A DNA stretch of 64,000 bases from Rossellomorea pakistanensis (GCF_016908495.1 NZ_JAFBDZ010000003.1:710123-774122), one strand, 5' to 3'. Positions 35,693-45,261 are shown, counted from the first letter of the stretch. Numbers and translations are program-made. Notes: generated by a model from the sequence alone, not told the origin.

Positions 35693-36997
35693 GAAATAAT
35701 AAATTTAGTTCTTGTAGCGATATTAATCGCATTAACAGGGTTCTTTGTAGCAACAGAATTTGCTATTGTTAAGGTTCGTAGTACTCGAATCGATCAATTA
35801 ATTGAAGAAAATAAAGCTGGCGCAAAAGCAGCCAAACAGGTTATTACACATCTCGATGAGTATTTATCAGCTTGTCAGCTTGGGATAACGATTACGGCCC
35901 TTGGTTTAGGCTGGCTTGGAGAACCGACAGTTGAAAAATTATTACATCCAGTATTTGAACGATTTGAATTAAATGAATCTCTTACACATATTTTGTCATT
36001 CGGTATCGCATTTGCGGTGATTACCTTTTTACACGTAGTTGTTGGAGAATTGGCCCCAAAAACCGTTGCCATTCAAAAGGCTGAAGCTGTAACAATCGTC
36101 TTTGCAAAACCAATTATTTGGTTTTATAAAATTATGTATCCATTTATTTGGGCGTTGAATGGTTCAGCTAGAATATTAGTGGGAATCTTTGGTCTCAAAC
36201 CAGCGTCAGAGCATGAAACCTCCCATACCGAAGAAGAATTAAGACTTATTCTTTCAGAAAGTTATAAAAGTGGGGAAATCAATCAAGCTGAGTTAAAGTA
36301 TGTAAACAATATTTTTGAATTCGATAATCGTCTCGCCAAAGAGATAATGGTTCCACGAACAGAAATGGTTTATATGTCTTTAGACGATCGTCTTGAGGAT
36401 ATTTTTAAAGTTATTAAGGAAGAGAAATATACACGTTATCCTGTTGCAAACGGGGATACAGACCATATTAAAGGGATTGTCAATATTAAAGATATACTGA
36501 CAGCAACCATTAGTAATAAATCATTAGATAAAGAAAATGCGATTGTTCCTTTTATAAAGCCCGTCATTCAAGTCATTGAGACGATTCCAATTCATGATTT
36601 GCTATTGAAAATGCAAAAAGAAAGAACTCATATGGCTATTCTTATGGATGAATATGGAGGAACATCAGGGATCGTGACAGTGGAAGATATACTCGAAGAA
36701 ATCGTTGGAGAAATTCGAGATGAATTTGATACAGATGAATTACCTGAAATACGAAAAATCTCAAAAGATCACTTTATCGTCAACAGTAAAGTTCTAATAG
36801 AAGATGTAAACGATCTGTTAGGGATTGAATTAGTAGAAGATGATGTTGATACACTTGGTGGTTGGTTCTTAACAAAGCAATATGATGTTAAGCTAGGAGA
36901 TGTCGTTGAAGAGGAAGGGTATATATTCAAAGTAATCGAAATAGATGGTCATCAGATTATCCACATTGAGATAACGATGCAAAAAAACGCCGAATAA
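35690..36997 (+). CDS. CNNM/HlyC-type membrane transporter with CBS pair
   Basis: A 435-aa protein. The N-terminal DUF21 membrane domain has three to four helices ([17 protein letters not shown], then [15 protein letters not shown]). A pair of CBS domains follows ([15 protein letters not shown], then [20 protein letters not shown]), and a C-terminal CorC_HlyC domain closes the chain. The family includes MpfA (YhdP), a Mg2+ exporter of B. subtilis. The start is TTG 35690, since the family N-terminus is [12 protein letters not shown]. It is reached through the hairpin-spaced ribosome site described above. A terminator follows. Confidence 0.9.
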   Translation: MEIINLVLVAILIALTGFFVATEFAIVKVRSTRIDQLIEENKAGAKAAKQVITHLDEYLSACQLGITITALGLGWLGEPTVEKLLHPVFERFELNESLTHILSFGIAFAVITFLHVVVGELAPKTVAIQKAEAVTIVFAKPIIWFYKIMYPFIWALNGSARILVGIFGLKPASEHETSHTEEELRLILSESYKSGEINQAELKYVNNIFEFDNRLAKEIMVPRTEMVYMSLDDRLEDIFKVIKEEKYTRYPVANGDTDHIKGIVNIKDILTATISNKSLDKENAIVPFIKPVIQVIETIPIHDLLLKMQKERTHMAILMDEYGGTSGIVTVEDILEEIVGEIRDEFDTDELPEIRKISKDHFIVNSKVLIEDVNDLLGIELVEDDVDTLGGWFLTKQYDVKLGDVVEEEGYIFKVIEIDGHQIIHIEITMQKNAE

Positions 36998-37010
36998 GGC
37001 GTTTTTTTTT
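36985..37010 (+). terminator. terminator of the CNNM gene
   Basis: AACGCC pairs with GGCGTT around the stop codon region, then nine T. Confidence 0.88.
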
Positions 37011-37110
37011 GCTAATACAAACTAAAATTTATTTTAAAGAAGTGGGAACACTTTCAATTGAATATCTCTAATTAATCAAATTTTATGCTAAGCTATTGAT
37101 GGAGGAATGA

Positions 37111-38019
37111 ATGATGAAAAATAAACCAATATATGTTGAGATTCCAATTAAAGCAGAGATGGAAAGGCTTTGGGAGGTTACTCAAACGCCTACTCTCCAT
37201 GAACAGTGGGATTTACGTTTTTCTTCGATTACGTATTTACCAAAAAAAGCAGACGAGCCTCAGCTTTTTACATATAAAACGAAAATCGGTTTTGGCTTAG
37301 CAGTGGAAGGCTGGGGAAAAAGCGTTGGCAGCCATCAAACGAAAGACAATACGAGGACTTCTTCTTTACATTTTGGCACAGATCAGAAACTTTCCATTAT
37401 TCGTGAAGGAAAAGGATATTGGCAGTACAAGACTAGGCAGGGATCAATTGATTTTTTGACGCAATATGATTATGAAGTAAATTTTGGACGAATAGGAGTT
37501 GTTTTCGATAAGTTGTTTTTTCGACCACTTATAGGATGGGCAACAGCACTTAGCTTTGATGTTCTGAAAAGGTGGCTAGAAAAAGGAGAAGCACCTCATT
37601 TACAGTACAAACGCTTTTTTAGTACGTGGCTGATAAGTTTTTTATTTTTCTTTATTTGGTCTTACCATGGGCTGTTCCCCAAGATCTTTGCTCAACACCC
37701 AGAGGAAATCGCTTTGGCGGGAAGTTTAATTAGTATGACAGCGAATCAAGTGACTTCATTTGTTATAGGAGTCGGTATTTTAGAAGTTTTATTTGGTTTA
37801 ATGTGGTTGTTCTATCCCTATAAACGAAAATTACTAGGAATACAGATTGTTATTTTTCCATTATTAACAATAGCAGCGATCATCGCAGACCCTGGTAGTT
37901 TAACACATCCTTTTTCCCCACTTACTTTTAATATGGCATTAACCATTCTTTCTATTATCGGGTTTTATTTCAGTAATGATGTTCCGACTTCAAGTAGCTG
38001 TAAGAGAAGGAGAACGTAA
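37111..38019 (+). CDS. yndG: YndG-like protein: SRPBCC domain plus DoxX-like membrane domain
   Basis: A 302-aa protein. Residues ~1-155 resemble an SRPBCC/polyketide-cyclase-like soluble domain (EIPIKAEMERLWEVTQTP). Residues ~165-295 carry four membrane helices of the DoxX_3 type (TSFVIGVGILEVLFGLMWLF). The gene order with the next two matches yndG-yndH-yndJ of B. subtilis. It overlaps the next gene by one base (TAATG). Function unknown; the domains suggest binding of a lipid or quinone-like ligand at the membrane. Confidence 0.75.
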   Translation: MMKNKPIYVEIPIKAEMERLWEVTQTPTLHEQWDLRFSSITYLPKKADEPQLFTYKTKIGFGLAVEGWGKSVGSHQTKDNTRTSSLHFGTDQKLSIIREGKGYWQYKTRQGSIDFLTQYDYEVNFGRIGVVFDKLFFRPLIGWATALSFDVLKRWLEKGEAPHLQYKRFFSTWLISFLFFFIWSYHGLFPKIFAQHPEEIALAGSLISMTANQVTSFVIGVGILEVLFGLMWLFYPYKRKLLGIQIVIFPLLTIAAIIADPGSLTHPFSPLTFNMALTILSIIGFYFSNDVPTSSSCKRRRT

Positions 38020-38621
38020 TGTCTGTTTATAAGAAAGTATTAGGAGAACAATTTAATCGACTACACCCTATGCTGCAAAAAAGATATGAATTAAAAGAGG
38101 ATTTTAAAGGGTCTGGCTTGATGAGGATGATTCAAGGAGGGCCTAAGTGGTTATATCCAATGTACTTAATAGGGGTAAAGTGGAAGCTGCTCTTTCCTGA
38201 AGAAGGAAAAGATGTACCATTTACGATTGTGAATTCCACGATAACGGGAATTAATGGCGAAGAACAGGTCCATTGGGAGCGGATTTTTTATTTTAAGAAT
38301 CGGAAGAGATATTTTAATGCTTTAATGAGTTATGATTCCAAGCATAATATGGTTAAAGACTATTTAGGGGAACCACATATTGTTTACTCAGATTTATCAT
38401 TCCAGATTACCCCACAAGGTTACTTGAAAATTGAATCAAAAAGTCAGCGGCTAGTCCTTGGGAAAATTGAAGTTCCTTTACCGAGACTGTTTCAAGGGAT
38501 TGCAAGAGTAACAGAAAAGTACGTTGAAGCGAGAAACGTCTACTATATAAAAGTAGAAGTGAAAAATCCGTTTATTGGGGTCGTTTTTTGTTATAAAGGA
38601 GAATTTACTGAAGATGAATAA
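38019..38621 (+). CDS. yndH: DUF4166-domain protein, YndH-like
   Basis: A 200-aa soluble protein of the DUF4166 family. It begins MSVYKKVLGEQFNRLHPMLQ and contains GGPKWLYPMYLIG and a beta-rich C-terminal half (FQITPQGYLKIESKSQRLVLG). No function is established. It is translationally coupled on both sides: one-base overlap with yndG and an eight-base overlap with yndJ. Confidence 0.78.
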   Translation: MSVYKKVLGEQFNRLHPMLQKRYELKEDFKGSGLMRMIQGGPKWLYPMYLIGVKWKLLFPEEGKDVPFTIVNSTITGINGEEQVHWERIFYFKNRKRYFNALMSYDSKHNMVKDYLGEPHIVYSDLSFQITPQGYLKIESKSQRLVLGKIEVPLPRLFQGIARVTEKYVEARNVYYIKVEVKNPFIGVVFCYKGEFTEDE

Positions 38622-40218
38622 GATGATTGGCTTGAATGCAGTATTATTTTTGATGATTATATTTTTTGGTGTTTTTCCATGGTATATGTGGATTTTAATG
38701 ATTGCACAGTTACTTTATGTACCACTAACACTACATCTTCTATTGAAAAAAGAGAGTCTATTTCGTAAATATTACTTCGTGATCGGAATTCCGTCTTTTG
38801 CCGCTGTAATCATTTTAAATATGACTGATCAAACGTCATGGGACGGGGTTCTAGCAGCAGTTTATTTTCTTTATACCATTTTCATTGCACTCTATGGCCT
38901 TCATCGTTTTTTACATAAGGGATTTACCAATCTTGAAGAATTCTCGATTAATATGGGGTTAATGTACATTTCAATTGGCGGAGCTTGGTTTTTTGCTTTT
39001 GAAGCTGGGATTGAAACCGGATTTTCGCCATTAATTACCTCGTTAACAGCCATTCACTTTCATTATTCTGCCTTTTTATTACCTATCTTTGTTGGGTTTC
39101 TTGGCAGACTATATAAATCGAAACTGTATCAGTTTGTTACGATCGTCATGTTAGTGTCTCCAATGATTGTGGCACTGGGAATAACCTTTTCTGTTTGGCT
39201 TGAGGTCTTATCTGTCATCATATACATTGTTGGAATCTATTGTCTACTATTATTAATCTCTAAAACTTCATTTCACCATTCACTACAGAAATGGCTTGTA
39301 GGAATTTCCTTTGGTTCTATAGCCGTTACAATCTTATTTTCGTTATCGTATGCGATAGGAAATCTACTTGGCCATTCCATCGTTACGATTGACTTTATGC
39401 TGAAATTTCACGGTATAATCAATTCAGTTTTCTTCGGATTGGTTGGAATTATTGCTTGGTGGATTCATACACCCATCACTAATGAAAGACGAACGATGTT
39501 TCCAGTAAGTAGAATTAAAGGAAAAGGAAAGATTGGTGAAGAGATTCTTGAGAAACTGGCTTCAGCGTATAAGCTTTCATACACCGGTCTTGTCGATTCA
39601 ATGAAAAAATATGAACCGGAAATAGAGGTTCATACTTTGGCTTCGAATATTGTCGATTTTTATGAAAATACGAATGAATATCAGTTATTTGCAGAGGTAA
39701 AGTGGCGCTTTTGGTTTTTACCATTTGCAGCATTATATCGTCAAATTAGTCGTATCATTCAGCAAATTAATTTACCTGTCACAAGCAAACGGATAGAAAT
39801 GACAGGGGATATTCACCCAGTTGATGATGAATTAGATGGACGGGAGAATGTGCGTGCATGGATAAGGAAGATCAATGACGAAGTTACCTTTGTTGCATTG
39901 TACTCATCACATTTTGACAATGAACAATGTCGAACATATATGAATATTGCATTGCCCTTGCCATGGGCTTCAATGGTCGGGATCCTTGAACTTAGTCAGC
40001 ATGGAAAGGCTTTACGGCTGAGTAGTAATAGAGAGAAAAGTCCAAATTCTGATTCAGGAGTTTATTTAACTTTCGGAAAATATTTATTTAAACTACCACT
40101 TGAGGAGCAATTCGATGTACAAGAAACAAGGGAAGGGGGATTAGAAGCAAAACATAGAATGTGGTTGTTCTCTATCCCTTTTTTAGAAATAGATTATGAA
40201 ATCCGACGTCGTGGTTGA
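38614..40218 (+). CDS. yndJ: YndJ-family membrane protein
   Basis: A 534-aa protein with about nine membrane helices in residues 1-300 and a soluble C-terminal domain of about 230 residues (from GKGKIGEEILEKLASAYKLS). It belongs to the YndJ-like family (PF14158). I chose ATG 38614, after AAAGGAG. A frame from 38575 lies wholly in yndH. It ends the yndGHJ unit and is followed by a long hairpin. Function unknown. Confidence 0.8.
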   Translation: MNKMIGLNAVLFLMIIFFGVFPWYMWILMIAQLLYVPLTLHLLLKKESLFRKYYFVIGIPSFAAVIILNMTDQTSWDGVLAAVYFLYTIFIALYGLHRFLHKGFTNLEEFSINMGLMYISIGGAWFFAFEAGIETGFSPLITSLTAIHFHYSAFLLPIFVGFLGRLYKSKLYQFVTIVMLVSPMIVALGITFSVWLEVLSVIIYIVGIYCLLLLISKTSFHHSLQKWLVGISFGSIAVTILFSLSYAIGNLLGHSIVTIDFMLKFHGIINSVFFGLVGIIAWWIHTPITNERRTMFPVSRIKGKGKIGEEILEKLASAYKLSYTGLVDSMKKYEPEIEVHTLASNIVDFYENTNEYQLFAEVKWRFWFLPFAALYRQISRIIQQINLPVTSKRIEMTGDIHPVDDELDGRENVRAWIRKINDEVTFVALYSSHFDNEQCRTYMNIALPLPWASMVGILELSQHGKALRLSSNREKSPNSDSGVYLTFGKYLFKLPLEEQFDVQETREGGLEAKHRMWLFSIPFLEIDYEIRRRG

Positions 40219-40225
40219 CGTTTTA

Positions 40226-40345
40226 AAAATGGGACTGTCTGGTAAGTCGTTCTACTATCAGACGGCTCAATTTGATTATAGAAATATTGATAAATCGTTG
40301 CTATGTTAATTTTCTAGATTTGCCCTTTTCGAACAGCCCCATTTT
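40226..40345 (+). terminator. long hairpin after yndJ
   Basis: AAAATGGG-A-CTGT (40226-40238) faces ACAG-C-CCCATTTT (40333-40345) about 95 bases away. GACTGTCTGG/TCAGACGGCT forms an inner stem. Termination is plausible but not certain. Confidence 0.45.
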
Positions 40346-40363
40346 CCTTGTCTTAATGTAGAA

Positions 40364-40470
40364 ATGCACAACTTTTCGATTTTATGCACGAAAGCTCTAG
40401 TTAATGTACAAGAATCTATTTTTATGCATAACAGTGACGAATTAATGCACGTGATTTTAAATTTGTGCAC
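40364..40470. repeat. six ATGCAC-type motifs at 20-bp period
   Basis: Hexamers begin at 40364 (ATGCAC), 40384 (ATGCAC), 40404 (ATGTAC), 40424 (ATGCAT), 40445 (ATGCAC) and 40465 (GTGCAC). The spacings are 20, 20, 20, 21 and 20 bases. Most are preceded by TTA or TTT, and the spacers are otherwise unrelated and AT-rich. No coding frame covers the stretch. The rest of 40346-40666 shows no gene. Confidence 0.8.
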
Positions 40471-40666
40471 ATGTAATACCGTAGAGTACGGATAAAAAAG
40501 GACTCAGGAACCATCACTTAATAGATAGAAGAATCCCTCAGGAGTATCATCTATCAATTAACGAACATATAATTCCTAATGGTTTTTTGGAAGGCCAATT
40601 GTTAGTTTAAATTCGTTTTTGATAATTTTCAATCAGATGATATCCATTGATAATAGTGAAATTCAT

Positions 40667-41161
40667 TCATTTCCAATAGTTTAATAAAGGACCGTCATTC
40701 CCTAAAACTGGATCTGTTTTTGGGGATGGTACTCTTTCAATATCTTTCTCTACTTGAGGTCGTTCATTAGGTTCACCGACTTTTAGATTATGGTCCATCC
40801 CATCAGGATAGGCGCCGACAACTGAGAAATCCTTGCTTGATGATATTCGCTTATGGCCTGTCCCTGCTGGTAACACGATTACATCTCCAGTATTGACCTC
40901 TATTGATTTTCCATTTTTCCCACCTAATTGTATGGTTGCAAAACCGTTTTTGACACCTAAGACTTCATGTGAATTACTGTGGTAATGGTGATAATCAAAG
41001 ACACCATTTGTCCAGCTATTTAGCCAGTTATTATCATTAAACGTTTTTTCGATTTTCTCTGGTTGTGACTTAAAAGCAGCGGGGTAGACAATTACCGGGA
41101 GCTTAGGGTTATTAGGGATATTGCCATCATCAGTAAAGTAGAATAGCTTTTCTTTTTCCAT
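40667..41161 (-). CDS. yjlB: cupin-domain protein, YjlB-like
   Basis: A 164-aa cupin. The first cupin motif is YHHYHSNSHEVLGV, with His and Glu metal ligands (residues ~57-70). The second is DVIVLPAGTGHKRI (~93-106). It resembles YjlB of B. subtilis, whose reaction is not established. AAGGAGG precedes ATG 41161. It is transcribed divergently from the DinB gene, and the shared gap holds three operator-like half-sites. Confidence 0.8.
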   Translation of the reverse strand: MEKEKLFYFTDDGNIPNNPKLPVIVYPAAFKSQPEKIEKTFNDNNWLNSWTNGVFDYHHYHSNSHEVLGVKNGFATIQLGGKNGKSIEVNTGDVIVLPAGTGHKRISSSKDFSVVGAYPDGMDHNLKVGEPNERPQVEKDIERVPSPKTDPVLGNDGPLLNYWK

Positions 41162-41226
41162 AGAAATACCTCCTTATGCAGTAGATTTCCACTTAGTTTA
41201 TTTTATAAACAAATGCTAGAAAAAAA

Positions 41227-41256
41227 GTAATGATAAATACATCATTACGTAATGAT
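41227..41256. promoter_or_regulatory. three GTAATGAT half-sites between divergent genes
   Basis: GTAATGAT at 41227, its complement ATCATTAC at 41241 and GTAATGAT at 41249 give two overlapping perfect inverted repeats: one with a six-base gap, one with none. It is likely an operator of an unidentified regulator. Confidence 0.6.
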
Positions 41257-41337
41257 ATATTCACTTGTCACATATATAATGTTGTAGAGATCATAAGAAA
41301 TAAAAATTGCTATTGTTTTATGAAGGAGGTAAAAAGC

Positions 41338-41841
41338 ATGTCACATCACGCATTGGAAATGTACGATTATCATGTATGGGCAAACAACAAAATCATTACA
41401 AAGGTAAAAGAGCTTCCAGAAGATATTTATTCTAGGGAAATTCCAAGTGTTTTTCCATCTATATCTAAAGTATTGTCTCATATTTATGTAGTCGATTACG
41501 GGTGGTTTCAGGTGATGAAAGGCGAAGAAATGAAGGGCTCTGTTGAACAATCTATACAATTATTGGAGCGAACAGATTCGGTTGGAATAGACGAGATGGA
41601 AAGACTATTTATTGACTTATCTGAAAGTATAAAGGTGTTTCTTAACCAACAAGAGGATCTGGAAAAATTAATTGATCTTGATAATCCCTATGCTGGCAAA
41701 AGAGATACAAGCTTAGCAGAAATGGTCTATCATGTTGTCAATCATGGGACGTATCATAGAGGAAACATTACCGCAATGCTAAGACAAATGGGGCATGCTT
41801 CTGTAATGACCGACTATGCTTATTATTGGTATTCAAAATAG
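41338..41841 (+). CDS. DinB-family protein
   Basis: A 167-aa four-helix-bundle protein of the DinB/YfiT class. Metal-binding His are expected in VLSHIYVVDYGWF (helix 2) and in VYHVVNHGTYHRGNI (helix 4), all visible. Members include thiol-dependent transferases (bacillithiol S-transferases) and damage-inducible proteins. I chose ATG 41338, after GAAGGAGGT. A frame from 41230 runs through the operator. The specific substrate is unknown. Confidence 0.87.
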   Translation: MSHHALEMYDYHVWANNKIITKVKELPEDIYSREIPSVFPSISKVLSHIYVVDYGWFQVMKGEEMKGSVEQSIQLLERTDSVGIDEMERLFIDLSESIKVFLNQQEDLEKLIDLDNPYAGKRDTSLAEMVYHVVNHGTYHRGNITAMLRQMGHASVMTDYAYYWYSK

Positions 41842-41863
41842 TTTAGTAGCCGTCCAAAAGGGT

Positions 41864-41898
41864 GTGCCAGGTACTAAGAATGTATTTGTACCTGGCAC
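41864..41898. repeat. GTGCCAGGTAC inverted repeat, convergent terminator position
   Basis: GTGCCAGGTAC (41864-41874) and GTACCTGGCAC (41888-41898) are an 11-bp perfect inverted repeat between converging genes. The arms resemble the GTGCCAGGCAC family at 54-60 kb. Confidence 0.7.
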
Positions 41899-41917
41899 TC
41901 AGTAGGAATTATTCCTA

Positions 41918-43165
41918 TCACTTTAACCAATCTTTTATAATTTTATTAACTGCATGAACAAACCACTCAGTTTCTTCGGCAGAATAGTTTTTTTGTCCAT
42001 AGCGAGTGCTCTCATACATGCTATAGAATATGGTGGACTGCTCGATAGTAAGGCGATGTAACCATTCCCTAATGGTTTCTGCATCTTTTCTTTCTTTGCC
42101 ATATTGTTTTGAAGCCTTTTCCAATTCAGCAACAGCTGTCCTTATTTTTCCCGCTGAGGATGAATAGATATAGGCTTTTTGTGGAGAAGCTTCCTTTAAA
42201 CCAACAACAATGTTAGATGTTGAATTGGCTACTGAATTCTTAGGTTCTGGACCGCTCCCCCGGTTTCTTTTTCGAAAGAAATAGATCCCGGCTGCCAGTA
42301 CCACGATGATAAGGAAGACTTGTACATAAGGGAAGGATACCGATTCATAAAAGGCTTTTTCATGAATCTCGATATCCGACTGGGATACCTCAAGTGTCTT
42401 GTCATTTTTATCATCAATCCCAAAAGCTTTTTTTACATACTCTTCCGGCAAAATCGAAGAGAGAAGACCCATAATCGGATTAACAGCAAAGGAAACAACA
42501 CCGAGTATTTTAGAAAATAGGAATATACCTACATTTTTTACATGCGGAATCAAAAACCAGACGACTCCTCCGAAAATAAAAGGTAATATGGAAGCTCCAA
42601 TTAGATAAGGAAATGTTGAACGATTCTTATTAATCGAACCAAATTGAATAATTCTTAAAAGAAATGTACCTGCTATAAGTAAGATTAATTGAATAAAAAT
42701 GACGCTATAAATTAAGCGGCTATTCCCAAAGTCTGTGATACTGCCTACTAAAAGTGAAGCAGCGGCTAATAACAAAAATAATAGAAAGTAGCCGCTTCCC
42801 ATTTCATAATAGACTTCCGAATCTTCTTTATATCCTTGAACCCGACCGAATAGGATGATAAGAATCAGTAATAATATCCAAGTTTTCATGTCTGATAATA
42901 TATATCCAGCACCTGCTAGTAATAGGAAAGTAGGTATGGTAGTGAAAGTGACTTTGGTACTAAAGACAGTTACTACACAAGTGAGCGCTAGACCAACATA
43001 TGCAAACGTTAAAAAAGGAAGATATTCCATCATTAATTCTTGATTTGCTAGAAGAATGGTTAATCCAATGAGAATAAAAAGAAAATCATTGAATAATAGT
43101 AGCATTCTTTTTAGTGAAAGGAGCGTTTTTTCTTTTGGATAAGTTTTTACGAGATCTGCTTCCAT
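41918..43165 (-). CDS. membrane protein with C-terminal DUF4129
   Basis: A 415-aa protein. About ten hydrophobic segments fill residues 1-310. A C-terminal cytoplasmic DUF4129 follows (IREWLHRLTIEQSTIFYSMY, then YSAEETEWFVHAVNKII). In many Bacillus operons this position is held by a longer transglutaminase-like TgpA protein with the same C-terminal domain. The transglutaminase core with its Cys-His-Asp triad is absent here. It overlaps the end of the DUF58 gene by 19 bases, so it is the last gene of the MoxR operon. Confidence 0.75.
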   Translation of the reverse strand: MEADLVKTYPKEKTLLSLKRMLLLFNDFLFILIGLTILLANQELMMEYLPFLTFAYVGLALTCVVTVFSTKVTFTTIPTFLLLAGAGYILSDMKTWILLLILIILFGRVQGYKEDSEVYYEMGSGYFLLFLLLAAASLLVGSITDFGNSRLIYSVIFIQLILLIAGTFLLRIIQFGSINKNRSTFPYLIGASILPFIFGGVVWFLIPHVKNVGIFLFSKILGVVSFAVNPIMGLLSSILPEEYVKKAFGIDDKNDKTLEVSQSDIEIHEKAFYESVSFPYVQVFLIIVVLAAGIYFFRKRNRGSGPEPKNSVANSTSNIVVGLKEASPQKAYIYSSSAGKIRTAVAELEKASKQYGKERKDAETIREWLHRLTIEQSTIFYSMYESTRYGQKNYSAEETEWFVHAVNKIIKDWLK

Positions 43166-44328
43166 GGAATTAACGCTCCTTTCTCTTCACCATCTTCAAT
43201 CATCAACACTTCCACACCATCATAAGACATTCGTTGCATTAATTGCTCCTCATTCTGTGAAATTGAACCACCGTGAATCATGGTAGGAGGCAAAAGCTTT
43301 TGAATCGATAATTGCTGCAGAACAATCCCATAAGGAACAGTTGAGTCATCTGTGGAAAGGGTGGACAGGACCTCTAGTGCGGTTTGCCCTTGTGTTACTC
43401 CATTTCCAGAGGCAAGATAATAAAACGGAAAAGCTCCTTGGCTTCTAATATTAATGGCAAGTGAGAAATGAGTATCCTCTTTTACTGCTTTGTGTATTAG
43501 GAAGGCTATCTCCTTTGTTAAGTCTTCTAGCCTGCGGGTTATCGAGTAATGCTCATTTAAATTAAGAGAGATTAGCCATTCTTTTTTTGTTGAAGGAGCG
43601 AATACCTTAGTCTGTAAGGTTTGCATTCTAGCAGATGCCTTCCAGTGAATATCTTTAAACTGGTCACCATAGACATAGTTTCTTGTTCCCACTGGTTGAA
43701 ATCGATTTTGATAAAGAGATGTTTGAATGGGGAGATCCCCATCCCCTAGTGCTATTGTTTCATTTCCAATCTCAACTGGTTTCACTTTTGGAAAGACAAG
43801 AATGGAAGAATGTACAGGTTGCGTTAGAGTTAAATTCAGTTTTCCATTTCCAAATAAGTGAGGAATCTCTAATTCCATCTTGCTTATTCTACATAAACCT
43901 CGTCGTTTTCCTTCAATTGGAATCGTAAAAACCTTTTTCTCGTTCCTACTTAATTGAAAAGGGAAAGTCAGTTCCACTTTATCATGGTGATCAACATCAT
44001 AGTGAAGACCAATTGGTTCCACAATGTTAGAAAAGGTAATTTTTAAATGAGCTCCAAAAATCGGAAGTCCTTCATTTTCAAATTCAAATCTCCATTTTTC
44101 TTGATCCTCCACATTTAAGCGGGTTCGTTGAATTGTATTTTTAAAAATAAGCTTTTTCCCGGCCTGGGTAAAATAATAATGATGCAGCCGAAAATAGATA
44201 AAGCAAACAGAAAACACCGTGAGTGCTGTGTAATATTCTAAAATGAAGCTGAGAATAATGAGTAAAACACTTAAATATTGACTGAAATCATGATATCGGT
44301 CGTCAACTACATGTCGATTCCATTTCAC
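43147..44328 (-). CDS. DUF58-domain protein
   Basis: A 393-aa protein with two N-terminal membrane helices (residues ~17-45) and the DUF58 signature GTRNYVYGDQFKDIHWKASA (about 215-235), which leads into a von Willebrand-A-like fold. DUF58 proteins act with MoxR ATPases in assembly or activation of partner complexes, often at the envelope. The gene is three bases downstream of moxR and overlaps the next gene. Confidence 0.85.
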   Translation of the reverse strand: MKWNRHVVDDRYHDFSQYLSVLLIILSFILEYYTALTVFSVCFIYFRLHHYYFTQAGKKLIFKNTIQRTRLNVEDQEKWRFEFENEGLPIFGAHLKITFSNIVEPIGLHYDVDHHDKVELTFPFQLSRNEKKVFTIPIEGKRRGLCRISKMELEIPHLFGNGKLNLTLTQPVHSSILVFPKVKPVEIGNETIALGDGDLPIQTSLYQNRFQPVGTRNYVYGDQFKDIHWKASARMQTLQTKVFAPSTKKEWLISLNLNEHYSITRRLEDLTKEIAFLIHKAVKEDTHFSLAINIRSQGAFPFYYLASGNGVTQGQTALEVLSTLSTDDSTVPYGIVLQQLSIQKLLPPTMIHGGSISQNEEQLMQRMSYDGVEVLMIEDGEEKGALIPWKQIS

Positions 44329-44331
44329 TTT

Positions 44332-45261
44332 CTAACTTGCCTCAACAGGTGAACCGATTTCAGAAATTATTTCTTCCATCACTTCTCGGGTTGTTTTTGT
44401 TAAAGAAGCTTCCGGTGTAAGTAATAGGCGATGCTCAAGCACATAGAGGGCTATCTCTTTGACATCCTCTGGAATGACATAATCCCTTCCATTCACAAAG
44501 GCATGACCTTGCGCCGCTTTTAATAACGCCAAGCTTGCTCGTGGACTTGCCCCAACGGCAATCTTTTCATGTTCTCGTGTTGTTCTTGTCATATGTAAAA
44601 TGTAGGACTCGATATCCTCTGAAATATGAACGTTTGTCACTTCTTTTGATAAAGTTAGGATTTCCTCCAAGGTAAAAATAGGTTCGATCGTTTCGATGAA
44701 GTGTCGCTGTCTAAATCGTTGCAGGATGAGTCTTTCTTCTTCTAAATCAGGATATGTAAACGGAATTTTCAACATAAAACGGTCAAGCTGTGCTGCCGGA
44801 AGTGGAAAAGTACCTTGCTGACTCTCAACTGGATTTTGAGTAGCGATTACGATAAATGGTCGTTGAAGCTTTACCGTCTCACCATCAATCGTCACTTGTT
44901 TTTCTTCCATTACCTCAAGGAGACTTGCTTGCGTCCTAGGAGTGGCACGGTTAATTTCATCAGCAAGCAGAACGTTTGTTACAACAGGACCTGTACGAAG
45001 CTCGAACTCTTGTGACTTAGGGTTAAAATATTGAATTCCTGTAATATCACTTGGCAGCACATCCGGTGTAAACTGAACTCTTTTAAATTTTCCCTGAATA
45101 CATTGGGCAAACGTGTTTGCTAAAAGGGTTTTCCCGGTACCTGGTACACTTTCTAATAACACATGTCCTTCTTGAAGAAGGGCAATGGTCAATATTTGAA
45201 CTTCTTTTTCACGTCCAACTAAGACTTTATTCATTTCTTTGGTGATGTCTGAAATATTCAC
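44332..45261 (-). CDS. MoxR-family AAA+ ATPase
   Basis: A 309-aa ATPase. Walker A is ESVPGTGKTLLAN (residues ~38-50), and Walker B with sensor 1 is VLLADEINRATPRTQASLLE then VIATQNPVE. The arginine finger and lid domain follow (GASPRASLALLKAAQ). It is a chaperone-like ATPase that works with the DUF58 protein. The start is GTG 45261, six bases after GGGGGAA. It heads the three-gene operon. Confidence 0.9.
   Translation of the reverse strand: MNISDITKEMNKVLVGREKEVQILTIALLQEGHVLLESVPGTGKTLLANTFAQCIQGKFKRVQFTPDVLPSDITGIQYFNPKSQEFELRTGPVVTNVLLADEINRATPRTQASLLEVMEEKQVTIDGETVKLQRPFIVIATQNPVESQQGTFPLPAAQLDRFMLKIPFTYPDLEEERLILQRFRQRHFIETIEPIFTLEEILTLSKEVTNVHISEDIESYILHMTRTTREHEKIAVGASPRASLALLKAAQGHAFVNGRDYVIPEDVKEIALYVLEHRLLLTPEASLTKTTREVMEEIISEIGSPVEAS

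Noticed and set aside
41227..41256. Zur box before the DinB gene
   Set aside because: The halves read ATCATTAC/GTAATGAT, the reverse phase of the Zur CGTAAT/ATTACG core.
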